Origin: Phlebotomus papatasi
Lineage: Eukaryota; Arthropoda; Insecta; Diptera; Psychodidae
Reading direction: 5' to 3'
DNA: 64,000 nucleotides
Assembly: GCF_024763615.1 (NCBI RefSeq)
Contig: NC_077222.1
Location: 104,999,417-105,063,416 of the forward strand
Positions within the stretch are counted from its first letter, which is position 1. Each line of letters begins with the position of its first letter. Made by a program: the position numbers and the translations under genes. Under the pieces are notes generated by a model. The model saw only the letters and a list, made by a program, of their open reading frames with translations. It was not told where the DNA came from and did no database searches. Below, piece by piece: positions 43,871 to 55,554 of the stretch.

Positions 43871-45091
43871 TTAAATGCAGTATCTTGTCCCTAACCTTCT
43901 GCTCGTGACTGTAGGATCTCCAAGGAAGAAATGAGGACGGCAATTGAAGTGAGTTGAAGGCTTTTCCTTATTAGTGTATGGGAGGGATGTTAAAAATACA
44001 GTTAATGACAGATTTTACTGCTCAAGGGGTTGCCTTTGTCATCTTTGCCAAGGGTGCGAAATATAAACAATTTCACCTCCACCATATACAGAGCCATTGA
44101 GATGAAATCCAAGAAATGGGATGCTGCAGGAATGATATGCGAAGGGAAACAAAGGCCAAAGGCATAATGACGACAATTTTAATTGTGAATCTTCTACAAA
44201 GCCAATATGGCAATAATAAATGATAAGTACATGACTTTTAGTGCCTTCCTTCAAAACTTATACATCTTACACCTCATCAACTTTCATCGTCACTATATAA
44301 TTCTCCTTTCGGCTTCTGCCAAGAAAACTTTGGCAGATGGGAAAAGTGGACTGAGTGGTGAGATAAGAAAAGCGACAAGAGAGACATTTTCATGTAAGTT
44401 AATCACAATTCTTGAGGAGCTAATTCTTGGCAAAAGGCGCTTTTTCGCATTGCTTCTATACAAATCTCTGACAATAAACCAAGGACCACAAAGCTATTTT
44501 CCATGCCAATCTCCCATGGGATATTGTAAATCAAAATATGAGGCATTAATTGCATTTATAATGGAGTTTAGCGTATAATTTGTTCAATATTCACGAGTTA
44601 ATTAGTGTGCCTACCTGGTGCCTCAAACCTGCATCGACTAATTAATGGATATAGATTGCCATTAATCCAATTTTCACGCAAAATCCTCAATGCTAACGGA
44701 TGGTGGATGAATCCCTATGGGTTTATCTTAAATCACAGCACTTAATCTCTGTCTTGTGATCATTTCTTATTTAACAAAAGAGGGACCTTCTGACTCCCCC
44801 AACAGCTCAGTTTCTCAAGGAATATTATTGGGATGGAAACAAACCCCCAGAAGCTTATTGAGAGATACCAACTTTATCCGTCAACACCTCCAAATGTATC
44901 AGGTTTTAATAATTCACCAAGCATGCTCTCCCCAATATCCGAAAGGTAAACTACTCCAACTACCCCAAAATACTTGGAAAATTCAGAGGGAAATTTCTCA
45001 ATATCTTAGGAAAGAAACTTTCCCCCGAATCTTGCAGTTTCTTATAAAATTGTAAGTTAAGGAGAGCTTACGATACTTACAGTGGCGACAT
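43871..45091. other. Repeat-poor island, no gene confirmed
   Basis: Includes overlapping frames of 123 codons (44207-44578, plus) and 99 codons (44756-45055, plus) without domains or codon bias. 44590-44700 is rich in TAATTA/TTAAT cores. Possible regulatory sequence. Confidence 0.35.
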
Positions 45092-45781
45092 TAGGGGAAG
45101 TGCGCGTAATTTGGGACAGGGTGCATAAACACCAATGTTCAAAGTTTAAAGTGCAGTGAAGCGTTGTTTGGGAGCTTTATATGGACTTTATCGTCTTTGC
45201 ATTTTCTAGAATTAATTTTAATACGTTTAAGAATGAATTTGAGAGATGAATATAACACCTTGTTTCTAATTTTGGACACTTTTCTTGTAAATTTGGACAG
45301 CTACTCCGCCACAACATAATGCCCATTGTTGTCCACTTAAAGAACCTAACTTACCAAGTCCTATTCCACTTTCTAAGAGGGAACTGTAGAATGTCACAAG
45401 AAGCCTGCAAACTTTCCATTTTCATATCATTTATTTCGGAATTCCAGGTACGCGCGGATTCACGCATTCCCTTGCCTTTGTGGGACTCTTTTAACGCTTT
45501 TTGTACTACATCGTAGTAGAGAGTATAGTAGTTCGTAGAGATGTTAATCCCATGTTTTTTCAAGCATTTTTCAATAAAAATACAAAATTGACAAAATTTC
45601 GAGAAGAAATACACCTGTCCGAAATAGCAAGCATCAACTGATAGGTAAATCTCTAATAAAGTTATCCATTTTTCATACGAAAAAAGTTATTGACAAGGCA
45701 AATTTTACTCCAAATCTAATGAACAAATCCATACTATCATGAATATTTAATAACATCACTTAAAAATATTGAAGAAAATTA

Positions 45782-47123
45782 GGGGGAGGTGGGGCTATTT
45801 TGAGCTGTGGGGCTGGATTGTTATATGACTTTTTCGCCTATTTTTCAATGAACCTGGGGTGAGATGATAACTTTAGCCCTGGCTAGTATCGATTTGACAC
45901 TATCGAATCTCTAGTATCGTTAGATCCAAATGATGAGATGAAATGAGTGTCGGCTCTTCTCGCATTGCCGTCGACTCATTATTATGACACTTTGGGATAG
46001 TGAAATATAACCTCACTTTCGCTAATTTTTATTTTACAATCGGAATTATTTCAGTGATTTTATTGCTTTAAAAGTTAAAAAAATGAACTTAGAAAATATT
46101 TTTCATGAAAAGTGTGGTAATTGGGGAAACCCAACATTCTTTTTGAACGAGTAGACACAAAAATTATGGGATGAAAATATCTCTTTGAAGCTTCCGGAAG
46201 ATGTGTAATGAAAAAATTCATTTATACCTATATAAAGTCTATCTATTAAAACATGTCTTTTTTATTTGTCTTAGATTCTTGGAAATTGAAGGCTTTGAAT
46301 GATTTGCTGCACAAATGCTGCTGAGGAAATGATTACAGGAATTCCAGAAATTATGGGAATGATATCATTCTCTGTTCCATCAGTGCGTGGATTCCTGTTG
46401 GATTGTGGTATTTTAGAGTTGCCAAGGAAAGGCAGAACCTCTGAAAAAAGCTAACGAATCTATGGTCATCTCCAATAATTCACGAGTTAGATTCAATTTA
46501 ACCACAAGGAATCCATGAGTTCTCCGTCAACTTCCTGGACAGTGCCTTTATACGTTGCAACTTCAATCACTGAGTATGATTGTTGCAGCCTTTGATGAAC
46601 CCTTGTCAGCCGGTGCAAAAATATCTTTGTGGTAGGCTGAACACAATCAACAAAATGTATATTTTAAGATTATTCCACGCAATTCTATATTTTATGGAGG
46701 ACTCAGAATAAATAAAATTTCCCGAGAACTGTTCGTTTTTAATAGAATTTGATAAAGATACAACAAAAGAATAAAAAAGATATTTATTTATTAATAAAAT
46801 GCAAAATGTTCACTTAATTTCACTTCTAGAGTACAAATCGACAGCTCCAGAGGTGTCGATAGACTAGTAGCGATAATTATCGACACTGGCGACAAAAAAT
46901 GTAAGTTATCATCTCGTTCGCCCATATTCGACACTCGACAATAGCAATGGGACAATTTGAGAGAGTTATCATATCACCCCTGATTCTTATGATTATTATA
47001 ATTAAATCCACAATTGCTTTGACTATCCAAAATACATCATGTTAAAACCCAGTTTCCTTTAGAAATTTGCAGAGAAATCCTATATCAATACAACTCCACA
47101 GCTCAAGTAGCCCCACCTTCCCC
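45782..47123. mobile_element. TA-flanked element, family F, nested in family A
   Basis: GGGGGAGGTGGGGCTATTTTG/AGCTGTGG at the left and the inverse GGGGAAGGTGGGGCTACTTG at the right; TA on each side. It interrupts the family A copy at the position matching about 922 in copy 1. It carries another element (45856-46980). Confidence 0.68.
45856..46980. mobile_element. Inverted-repeat element with GGGGTGAGATGATAAC ends, nested in family F
   Basis: GGGGTGAGATGATAAC at the left and GTTATCATATCACCCC at the right. Near each end lie short TATCGACAC/GTGTCGATA motifs. 1,125 bp. The interior (46260-46640) has no intact frame; I could not place it in a superfamily. Confidence 0.55.
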
Positions 47124-47235
47124 TAGTAGTACTTCACCACAGCTATAAGGCTGAAGTAAACAAAAAGTTCTGTCATATTTCTCGTAAAGAATTGCTCACA
47201 CTAAAGTTCCAACAAAACAATTTTAAGTAAAATTA

Positions 47236-48050
47236 GGGTAAGTGTGCCAAATTTCGGTATAGAATGCAAGCGCCAAAGTTTCAAGTTTGAAATGTAATAT
47301 TTTTGATAAGAATTGGATTTTTTTGTTACTTCTTTATAAGGAGTGTTGCTTGCAACCATGTAGACAGGGTTAAATCTAAAGTTAGGATGGAGTCTACACT
47401 TATGGAAATTATACACTTTTGAACAGCGTTCAAGAATCTTATGCTCTTACGAAAAAGAGATCCCGCAAAGTTGTAAAATTATTAGTTTATGATGTAATTC
47501 ACCATTTTTTTTATTTTTCGAAATCTGTTTAATGTAATAACTTAAGATTGTTGCGTTGTTCATAAGTGTGTAGAACATACACAAGTGTAGAATCTACCCT
47601 ATACTTAATACATTTTTAAATTAATAAAAATGTAGACATAGCTTTGGTGGTCTATTTCGGACATCTTCATTCCTACAGTTCCTTGCCCTTCGGGAATTCT
47701 TTTAAAGTCTTTTTCACATCATCTTCTTCGTCTAAGCGACATTTTTGCTATATTTTTGAATTGTATAGTTTCTAGAATACGCAAAAACTGAAAATGCATA
47801 GAAATTTGGAAAACATTAAAAGTGGCCGGAATTGCAAGCTGGCCGGAATTTGGTACTGTAAACTTCCCTATGGACACTCTTTGGATACACCTTTTGTCCT
47901 TTCAAATAACCAAAATAGATTGCTGTCTCAAGTCTCATCAAGCCTACTCAACATGTTCTCCTCTCTCCTGATAGCGCCATCTATCTAGTCATCGTTTTCA
48001 CCGAGTCAAAGTAACGATCATTCCGCATAACGTTTACAGTACACTTGCCT
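47236..48050. mobile_element. TA-flanked element, GTGTGCCAAATTTCGG family, nested copy
   Basis: GGGTAAGTGTGCCAAATTTCG at the left, AGTACACTTGCCT at the right (inverse AGGCAAGTGTACT), TA on each side. A second internal end-like segment near 47830-47868 (GGCCGGAATTTGG...CTTCCC) suggests a further rearrangement. It is related to the full element at 50500-51689. Confidence 0.5.
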
Positions 48051-48270
48051 TATATTTCAAAATTGAACTAATTTCGTGTTAATATCTTCTAAAAAGAATA
48101 AATATTTTGATAAACTGCAATTCTCATTAAATATCAAAAGAAAATTCCATCATTTCAATCAATTTCTTTGTGGTGTCTAAAATTACAAGCTGTCCGAAAT
48201 TATGAGCACTTTCCCTACATACACTGAAATTTCCTTGAAATTTGAAAATTACCATATTCTCATATTGATA

Positions 48271-48674
48271 GGGAGTGTATCCGGTGTTCGGCAGTGGGAA
48301 AGTGGTCTTCCTAAAAAGAAAACGCTTTTTTTTGTGGTTTTGCCCGGAGCTTTCGGACCTTCTTCAGTGGTTGGCAGGGCATCAAAATTTATTCATTTTT
48401 CTTATTTTTTATGATCTTTGTAAATTTTTGGATAATTTCAACACTCATTCGACTAAATTGTGGTTTCGCAGCTTTTCTCAGGGATCGTTCTATTTTTGTT
48501 GGTCAGGAAGATCATCACAAGAAAATGAAAGAAAATATTGGAAAATAAATTTGGATGCCCCTCCAGCCACTGAAGAAGGTCCGGGTCGGGACCGAAAGCT
48601 CTGGGCAAGACCAAAAACAGTGTTTTCTTTTTAGGGTGACCACTTTCAAACTGGCGAACACCGGATACACTCCC
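48271..48674. mobile_element. TA-flanked inverted-repeat element with ~115-bp arms
   Basis: GGGAGTGTATCCGGTGTTCG at the left and CGAACACCGGATACACTCCC at the right, with inverted identity running on through AAAGTGGTC, AAGAAAAC and CCCAGAGCTTTCGG. The same CCCGGAGCTTTCGG block occurs as fragments at 21.6 and 30.6 kb. Confidence 0.7.
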
Positions 48675-50497
48675 TATCACCAAAATCGCGCCACTTTCCA
48701 TTATTAGATTACATATTCTTGAATTTTTAAAAATTCTTTGAACTTTTGTAATACAAATTTTCATGAAATACTTTGATAAAAGTTTTGAAATAAAAGAATT
48801 AATTATTAATTAACAATAAACACTTCATTTTTTATTATTTATCATCACGTTTATATGCATATATCGACAACTGAGAACTTTGAAAGTGTGCAAATCTACC
48901 ATTTGCATGTCAAATGACATAACTTCATAATACAATTGGATTAAAATAAGTTAGTTTCACGTGTTTGACCATTTTGAGTTACTTTTCCAAATGAGGCAAC
49001 AAACTTTTGGCACATGAAAAATAATCAAGTTTTGACAATTATTTTTTATATGAAATAAAATGATTTTTTAAATACTTAAATAATTTATAATTTTAAAATA
49101 TAATTTTTTTATCTTTGTTGCACCTAGTTTACCGAGCGTACATGGGGCAACAAACTTTTGTCACCTACCGTATTTGCAAGCATAATATTCGGAGCTATTC
49201 CAAATTTTAATTTCCGTTCAAAAGAAACTTGATGTAATTGCATTTATTTGAAATAATTTTACAGGAACATTATCTTAATCAATCTTAATTTAAAAAGGAA
49301 GTGCTAAAGAAAAAAATCCCACAAAACGTGTCTAATGCAAGATAAGTACAAGATGCAAAATCAACGTCATATCTCGTAGTAAAATTTACCTTTTCAGAAT
49401 TCAAGAAACTTTTCTCTACGATGTGCAGTGAAAGATTCTAAAATGACATAAATATAAACATAAATGATGTGCAAGTCAAATGGTTTGTACTTTCTGCAAG
49501 AATTTTCCTTCAGTTTGGGAGAGAAGGAGTTTGCGATAAGCCCTAGAAGCAAGACAAGTCTGATTTTTTTTTGTAAAAAGGGGAAATTTTGATTTTCAGT
49601 GAAATATTCTCAAATTCATATTTCCTATAAACACAATGTCATGCCGCAGGATGGTTGCGAATGTTTCTTCTCTGTCAATCAAAAGAGAAGTTGGAAAACT
49701 TTGGTAAAATTCTCATACATTGTGAATTTTCGGAAAATTGCCATATGAATCTTCCAGCCAAGGGGATGGTGGTTTATAGATGATTGTGGCAGATAGCAAA
49801 GTCTTTTCCACAAAACCCTCCTACAAAAAGTCAAAAAGGAAAGTTGCCCCAGTGCCAAAAACTCCATACAATGTGTCTTGTTACTCACCATTACCATAAC
49901 ATTAGTTGTTTTCCATGCCAGAAGGATTGAGCCCAGGAGCATGAGGAGCTCACAAAGTTTGATTTGATGGAAGAAGCATGGATGCGTCTCTTTTTTCTTT
50001 GCTCCACAGACATCTCCGTGGATGCTTTAGTCACAAATTCAGTCCGTCACATTGCGATAATTCAACCACCTCCAGGCATTTCTCATCATGCATTATCCTT
50101 TCGTCTAACGACGATATATCAAGCGAAAAGTCTTTTAAGAAGAAACTCTTGAAAATTCCAAAACATCGAGAGGCGTTCTTTGACAACGATACTTGCGAAC
50201 ATTGCAGGGGGACCTCATCCAACCAATTGCATGTCATTGTCTTAGTTCTTGATGCAAAAAGATGTCAATGGAGAGTAACTGTTGGAAATTGCTAGTCGGA
50301 AAATTTAGTTCCAAAGAGTAGTTATATAGTCCACTTTTTTCAAATTCTCACGGGCCTGGAGACCAAACGGTAACAGATATTGACTTGAGGTCTTCAATAA
50401 CCCCCCCCCCCCCGTAAGTCAAGATCATTTAGGACGTTCCTTTTTCCCTTTTTCTTTCACTCCAAAACCGCGTTTTTTATTCATTTCGAAAATGGCT
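48675..50497. other. No gene confirmed; includes a C13 run
   Basis: AT-rich sequence with a repeat-poor part at 49650-50300 containing frames of 62-105 codons on both strands. A pure C13 tract sits at 50401-50413, next to a GATATTGACTTGAGGTCTTC block that resembles one at 8302-8322. Confidence 0.4.
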
Positions 50498-50499
50498 TA

Positions 50500-51689
50500 G
50501 GGTAAGTGTGCCAAATTTCGGCCAGCTTTATATTTCGGCCACTTTGAGTGTAATTTCGGCCAAGCAATTAAATGAATTACAATCATGGATTAAATCTTCG
50601 AATTGTCAATGAATTTAGTTTGCTTGTTTTATTTATATTTTATACCAATTAAAGTACAGGCATACATACAATTTAAGTAAGTGTTACAATTTTAATTTAA
50701 TTTCTACATCTTTAATTCAGAGTATATTGTAAGTATTAAACAGAGGTTTAGAACAGAAGAATATATAAAGTAGATTTAGGTGACTTTAACTTAATTTTGC
50801 TTTTAAATATTTATTCCATTTAGGATGTATTAACACAAAAATCGTTTAATTTTGGGTATAATTTGAATTTAAATTGCGTTGTAAAATCTCAGTGTGGAAA
50901 GAGTCATACAAAAAAATGTGACAGATTGTGTTTCTAGCAGTCTTGTGATTTGTAGTGAAGTGCAGAAGGTTTTCCTTCGACGTTTTTCAAAAAAATTGAT
51001 TAGTTTTCATCAAAGATTCTTTCTGTTTATGTTAATAGTGAATCCTACTTTAAATTTCCGGTGAAATTTCCCAGCTGGATCCTGTATTTCGCGTAAAAAA
51101 GTATATACTTTGTGAGCGTCTCTTCCGTGAGGCAATGTTGCTTATTCCGGCAATATCTTTTGCATTCCTAAATTTCTTATTCATTTTATTTAAAAAAAAA
51201 AAAGTATCGCCTCTATGAAACAGATAATGTGGAATAGCCCTTGGAAGAGTTCAGAAAGAGCAAACTGCTACAGGAATCTGTGCGTTAATTTGGGATGCCA
51301 AGGTAAACTCTTCAGGTCTTCAGAGGAAATTACACGAAAGATTTCAGGGCTAATGGGTCATATAAACGTACTAAACAAAATATTAAACTCTTTCCTTATG
51401 ACGTTTCAGTCCGTTGCTTCACAAAAGGTGCTCACAAACAAAGTGGCCGGTATTACACTCTAAGTGGCCGGAATACTACCCAAAGCAATGTCTATATTTT
51501 TATTAATTTTTCAATATTTTAGAAACTGATTTAAAAAAAAAGATGATAAACTAGTTTTCAAGGTTCCATATAACCCTCCCGAAAAGGAAGTAACAAAAAA
51601 AAAATTCAATATGTATTAAAAATATTGCATTTCAAACTTAGAACTTCGGTGCTTATATGCAACTATGCCGAAATTTGGCACACTTACCC
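50500..51689. mobile_element. TA-flanked element, GTGTGCCAAATTTCGG family, complete copy
   Basis: GGGTAAGTGTGCCAAATTTCG at the left and the exact inverse CGAAATTTGGCACACTTACCC at the right; TA at 50498-50499 and 51690-51691. Subterminal GGCCGAAAT/TGGCCGGAAT motifs repeat near both ends, a pattern seen where transposases bind. 1,190 bp, no transposase frame (longest 82 codons). Confidence 0.75.
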
Positions 51690-51828
51690 TATAGAACTTT
51701 TTTTCTTTTTCGAATAGGTTAAACGGTAAAGTACAACTATCCGAGGAGCTACTGATATGCCTCACTTCTTTATAATCTCTTTGATTTTTTTGAGAGAATG
51801 CTGTTAAACAGATTAACAAACGTTCACT

Positions 51829-52081
51829 CACTGAGAGAAATCCGAAAAAGTTAAAATAATATTCCGGAAATGTTAATTTTACCCTGCATTATTGATCCGA
51901 AATCGGTGTAAATATTACCCTTTTTAGGTGTATTAGGGGTTAAGGGTACCCTTTTCCTGTTAATTTTACCCTTAATAAGGTGTAAAATTAACTTAAAAAA
52001 TGTTGATATATTTTTACACCTAAAATGTGTTAAATTTCTGTGGAAAAAATGTTAATCGCACCCTCTTTTTTTTTCTCAGTG
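51829..52081. mobile_element. 250-bp MITE (CACTGAGA family), copy 2
   Basis: CACTGAGAGAAATCCGAAAAAG at the left; CTCTTTTTTTTTCTCAGTG at the right. Full length. Confidence 0.72.
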
Positions 52082-52082
52082 C

Positions 52083-52268
52083 TGAAAAAAAACAGGGTGC
52101 GAATAATATTTTTTCCTCATAACTTTATCACTTTTTAGGTTTAAAAATATATCAACATTTTTTAAGTTAATTTTACACCTTATTAAGGGTAAAATTAACA
52201 TGAAAAAGGGTACCATTAACCCCTAATACACCTAAAAAGGGTAATATTTACACTGATTTTCGATCAAT
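52083..52268. mobile_element. 250-bp MITE (CACTGAGA family), copy 3, truncated and inverted
   Basis: Directly abuts copy 2 in opposite orientation (AAACAGGGTGCGAATAATA...). It stops after GATCAATA, where a hAT-type end begins. Copies 2 and 3 together form a ~190-bp-arm palindrome. Confidence 0.68.
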
Positions 52269-52660
52269 ACTCAGTAGCGTACCTAGAGGGGTGCGGGAGG
52301 GCGGTCCGCCCAGAGCGCAAGATATCAAAGGCGCCGCCGGTTTGACTATTTTTTTAATCAAATGAACTGTCATGGGTTGCCTCGTAGCTCATGCCCTGGC
52401 ACTTTATTCTTGACATGTTAAACTAAAAAATATTGTTAAAAGAGACTCAGAGACGATGGGTCCCTCTCTAATTCTTGAAATGCATTATGTCCTTTAATCG
52501 TTCAAAATTTCGCGTTGAAATTAAAAAAAAAACTTTTAACTACCTCAGAATTTTTGGTGCGTCCTTGTGGCTTTTAAAAAGCATTTTGCCCTTATATTCT
52601 TTCAAAATTTAGAATTTAAATAAAAAAAAAAATATTTTAAAATTTTAAGTCAAAATTGTT
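52269..52660. mobile_element. hAT-type terminal fragment
   Basis: CAGTAGCGTACCTAGAGGGGTG followed by GGGCGGTCCGCCCAGAGCGC and GGCGCCGCCGG. CAGT(A/G)GCGTA-type ends with a GGGCGG-rich start are known from hAT elements. It cuts the MITE on its left. No matching right end was found in the window, so it is truncated. Confidence 0.45.
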
Positions 52661-53095
52661 TTGAAAACACGCAGACTTTAAGCATAAGATGGTTCAGATT
52701 GTGCATAAAACACGCGCTTCTCATATCGTGCATAAAATCTGGACAGCTGAAGCATAAAACGGTTTACATTGTGTCGAAGATACGCACAGCTCAATTAAAA
52801 AATGCATATAAGATTGTACTAAAAACTGGTACAGATCAATAATTATTTGTTAAATTTGTGCTGACAACACGCACAGCTTAAGTATAAAACGCTCAGGATC
52901 GTATTGAGGATCTGCACAGCTCAATCATGAAACTGTTAATAGTGTACTGAGAACATGCACATCTTTTGAACATAAAACTGTTAAGATTAAGACACCTGTT
53001 AAAAATTTGGATTCAATTTTATTTGAGCTATGCAGGACTTATGCTCAATTTCAACCATTTTATTTTTGAGCTGTGCTCGTTGTGGCGATTTTGAG
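52660..53095. repeat. Degenerate ~50-bp tandem array (CACAGCT..AAGCATAAAAC)
   Basis: Repeated blocks of CACAGCTTAAG(C/T)ATAAAAC(G/T)(G/C)TT and GATTGTGC(A/T)(T/G)AAAACACGC, strongly drifted. Related to the array at 31203-31325. Confidence 0.5.
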
Positions 53096-53102
53096 TACCA
53101 TC

Positions 53103-53355
53103 ACTGAGAAAAAAAGAGGGTGCGATTAACTTTTTTTTCTCGTAACTTCAACACTTTTTAGGTGTAAAAATATATCAACATTTTTTAATGTTAATTTTAC
53201 ATCTTTTTAAGGGTAAAATTAACATGAAAAAGGGTAACTTTAACCCCTAAGACACCTAAAAAGGGTAATATTTACACCGATATTGGATCAATAAGGGTAA
53301 AATTAACATTTCCGGAATGTTATTTTAACTGTTTTGGATTTCTCTTAGTGTTGTA
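53103..53355. mobile_element. 250-bp MITE (CACTGAGA family), copy 4
   Basis: CACTGAGAAAAAAAGAGGGTG at the left; GGATTTCTCTTAGTG at the right. Full length, same orientation as the 23.6-kb copy. Confidence 0.72.
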
Positions 53356-53434
53356 GAGGACAAACTGATCATTTGTAATTTTCCAAAATCATTTTGTTTC
53401 TTGGATCTATTTCTACATGAATGTCAAGCTGGAG

Positions 53435-53540
53435 GGCCTACTTTTCAACCGATGTCCTTAAATTTGGATAACTTGGAAAGGTCTTGAATTTTCCAACCCG
53501 ACTGTATCGGTCTCAATCAGTAATGAATCGGTAAAGCACT
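53435..53540. repeat. Fragment of the ACCGGTT-rich dispersed repeat
   Basis: GGAAAGGTCTTGAATTTTCC and CGGTCTCAATCAGTAATGAATCGG match the GGAACC/ACCGG section of the family at 1.3, 2.1 and 42.9 kb. Confidence 0.4.
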
Positions 53541-53677
53541 TACGTTGTGAGTGACTTTGCTCATTAAATCTTTGAAATAATTGCAGGGGTTTATTGGGTA
53601 GAATTATTCATATTGATTTGTTTTGGAATAGATTTTGTATTGTATTTATTTTCCAACATGTGATACATAGTCATTAC

Positions 53678-53932
53678 ACTGAGAGAAATCCGAAAAAGTT
53701 AAAATAACATTCCGGAAATGTTAATTTTACCCTGCAGTATTGATCCAAAATCGGTGTAAATATTACCCTTTTTAGGAGTATTGGGGGGTTAAAGCTACCC
53801 TTTTTCATATTAATTTTACCCTTAAAAAAGAGTAAAATTAACATTACAAAATGTTGATATATTTTTACACCTAAAAAGTGTTAAAGTTATGAGGAAAAAA
53901 AGTTAATCGCACCCTCTTTTTTTCTCATTGTA
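53678..53932. mobile_element. 250-bp MITE (CACTGAGA family), copy 5
   Basis: CACTGAGAGAAATCCGAAAAAG at the left; CTCTTTTTTTCTCATTG at the right. Inverted relative to copy 4, 320 bp away. Confidence 0.72.
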
Positions 53933-55240
53933 CGAAGCTTGGGCTCATACGAAGCAATGCCACTTTCCCCTATTGGTTGTGTTCCCGTGAGCCTCTCATG
54001 GCTAAATTTCTTAAAATCGTAAGGATAAGCATTCCAAGATACAACATTATCACCCTCAATCAGTCATCAATCAGAGCAAGTTAAATGATTGGAAGTGCAA
54101 GAATTCCCATGGAATGCTAAATCAAACTCCAAACATGGGGGTTTAGTTAGTAAGTCAAGCAACCCACTTTCATTAGTCAAATAACCACAAACGGATTGGA
54201 ATCTCAAGCCAAAGTGATGCTCCATCCTCAGTTTAACCAGCATTTAAGGTGAATGAGAGATTGGCGTAGGGGGTTTGAGACTAAGAATGTGGTGGATGAA
54301 TTTTTAAAGAGTTCACCGTACAAGAATTAATTGCTATTCATCCCTAAAATCACACATTTGAAAACATTTCTCCAGGGGATTGGTGTGAATGGTATTGGAG
54401 AAATGGTTTTCAAAGGGATTTCCCTTCGATGGGGTCTTGGGCGGTATATGGAAAATGAAGAGAAATTTCCAAGACATCCAATACATCCTTTCTCTCGCAT
54501 AAACAAGAGAAGGGTGTGTTTCTCTCAACCATTTATTGTGCAAACTTTCGGAAAAGCTCACACATTTCTCTTCAACCATCCCCCTGCCCCTGCCCAAGCA
54601 TAAAGAGCCATCGGGAGTGCCTCATGCACACCATGAATTGTGAAGTGGTTGAAGAAAAGGGGTTAAATCAAAAGCGATTTGCTGTTAAGAAAACCAATTG
54701 AGACGACAATGGGAAAGGAGTTGGAAATTTTGAAAGGGGGATGAGGTGATGAAGATTTGTTTTAGAAATTGATAGACGATGTCTAATTTGTTACACACAC
54801 CACATTTTCCATTTCCACTCTCTCTCTCGAAAATTTCCCCCGTTGACTTGGAGGAAATCTCTTGGGGGTGGTTTTGGTGTTTGTGACATCGACAGAGCTG
54901 AATTTATAATTATGCTCATTAATAAAATCACAAGATTATTCTGATAATTCTCGATTTCTTCTCATTCCACTTGCGAAGTTTTTAGGAAGGATTCAGGATT
55001 AATTTCAGTTGAATAGTCAAAGAGAAAGTTGCCTTCTTCTACCACAAAGCTACGGGATACTAATTCTAGTTTTACTTCAGGATTGAATTAACTGAAATTT
55101 TTAAAAATTAATAGCCACATCTGCTCTGGAAAACAGTCAAAGGAGTCAAAGTAATAAAAACTTTTAAAATAAATGTATCATCGTGTACCAATCATTTGAT
55201 TTTACTCCATAATCTTGAAATATTCCCCAGTAAAGCTATG
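53933..55240. other. Repeat-poor island, no gene confirmed
   Basis: 54000-54960 is free of transposons. Frames of 90 and 87 codons at 54331-54603 overlap on opposite strands and have no domain. Confidence 0.4.
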
Positions 55241-55249
55241 CAAGCCAAT

Positions 55250-55442
55250 GTGAGGAGACCTCAACCTTAAGGCAGACCTAGGACAAGGTGGATGAATCAA
55301 ATTCTGTATTTTGCATTGGAGCGCCTTGATATCGAACAATCGACTTGATCGACAAACACGGGATGCTAACTTAGAAGTCCTAAGCCCACGACTCCAATAG
55401 GGATAAGCGGTTTAAAATTATGATGGTAATGATGATGATCTT
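55250..55442 (+). pseudogene. 3' end fragment of a non-LTR retrotransposon
   Basis: The plus strand reads GRPRTRWMNQILYFALERLD and, after stops, a C-terminal tail SPKPTTPIGISGLK. This recalls the RPR-x-RW...D...A-x-DR-x-x-W tail of RTE/other LINE polyproteins. It ends in an ATGATGGTAATGATGATGATC simple tail. Confidence 0.4.
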
Positions 55443-55554
55443 AAACTTTAACGTTTAACATTAAATCGAGTAAAAGTTGAAATATATTAACCATCAAAAC
55501 AATTCAAGAGTAAGCCGAGACACACTACAAAGGCCTATTGCACCATTAAAACCT

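Larger units (their letters stand above)
45094..48215. mobile_element. TA-flanked inverted-repeat element, family A copy 2, with nested insertions
   Basis: Left end GGGGAAGTGCGCGTAATTTGG; right end is the inverse of GGGAAAGTGCTCATAATTTCG; TA on both sides. The body aligns by eye with 167-1210 over its whole length (for example GCCCATTGTT, AATGTCACAAG, GTTCTGTCATATTTCTCGTAA), but is split twice, by elements at 45782-47123 and 47236-48050. Confidence 0.7.

Noticed and set aside
46260..46640. Possible transposase remnant inside the nested element
   Set aside because: The translated pieces have no motif I can name and are broken by stops, so no family was assigned.
50401..50413. Run of 13 C
   Set aside because: Noted as a homopolymer; it could be a real tract or an assembly error, with no function inferred.
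54331..54603. Two complementary frames of 87-90 codons
   Set aside because: Same interval open on both strands with no supporting feature.
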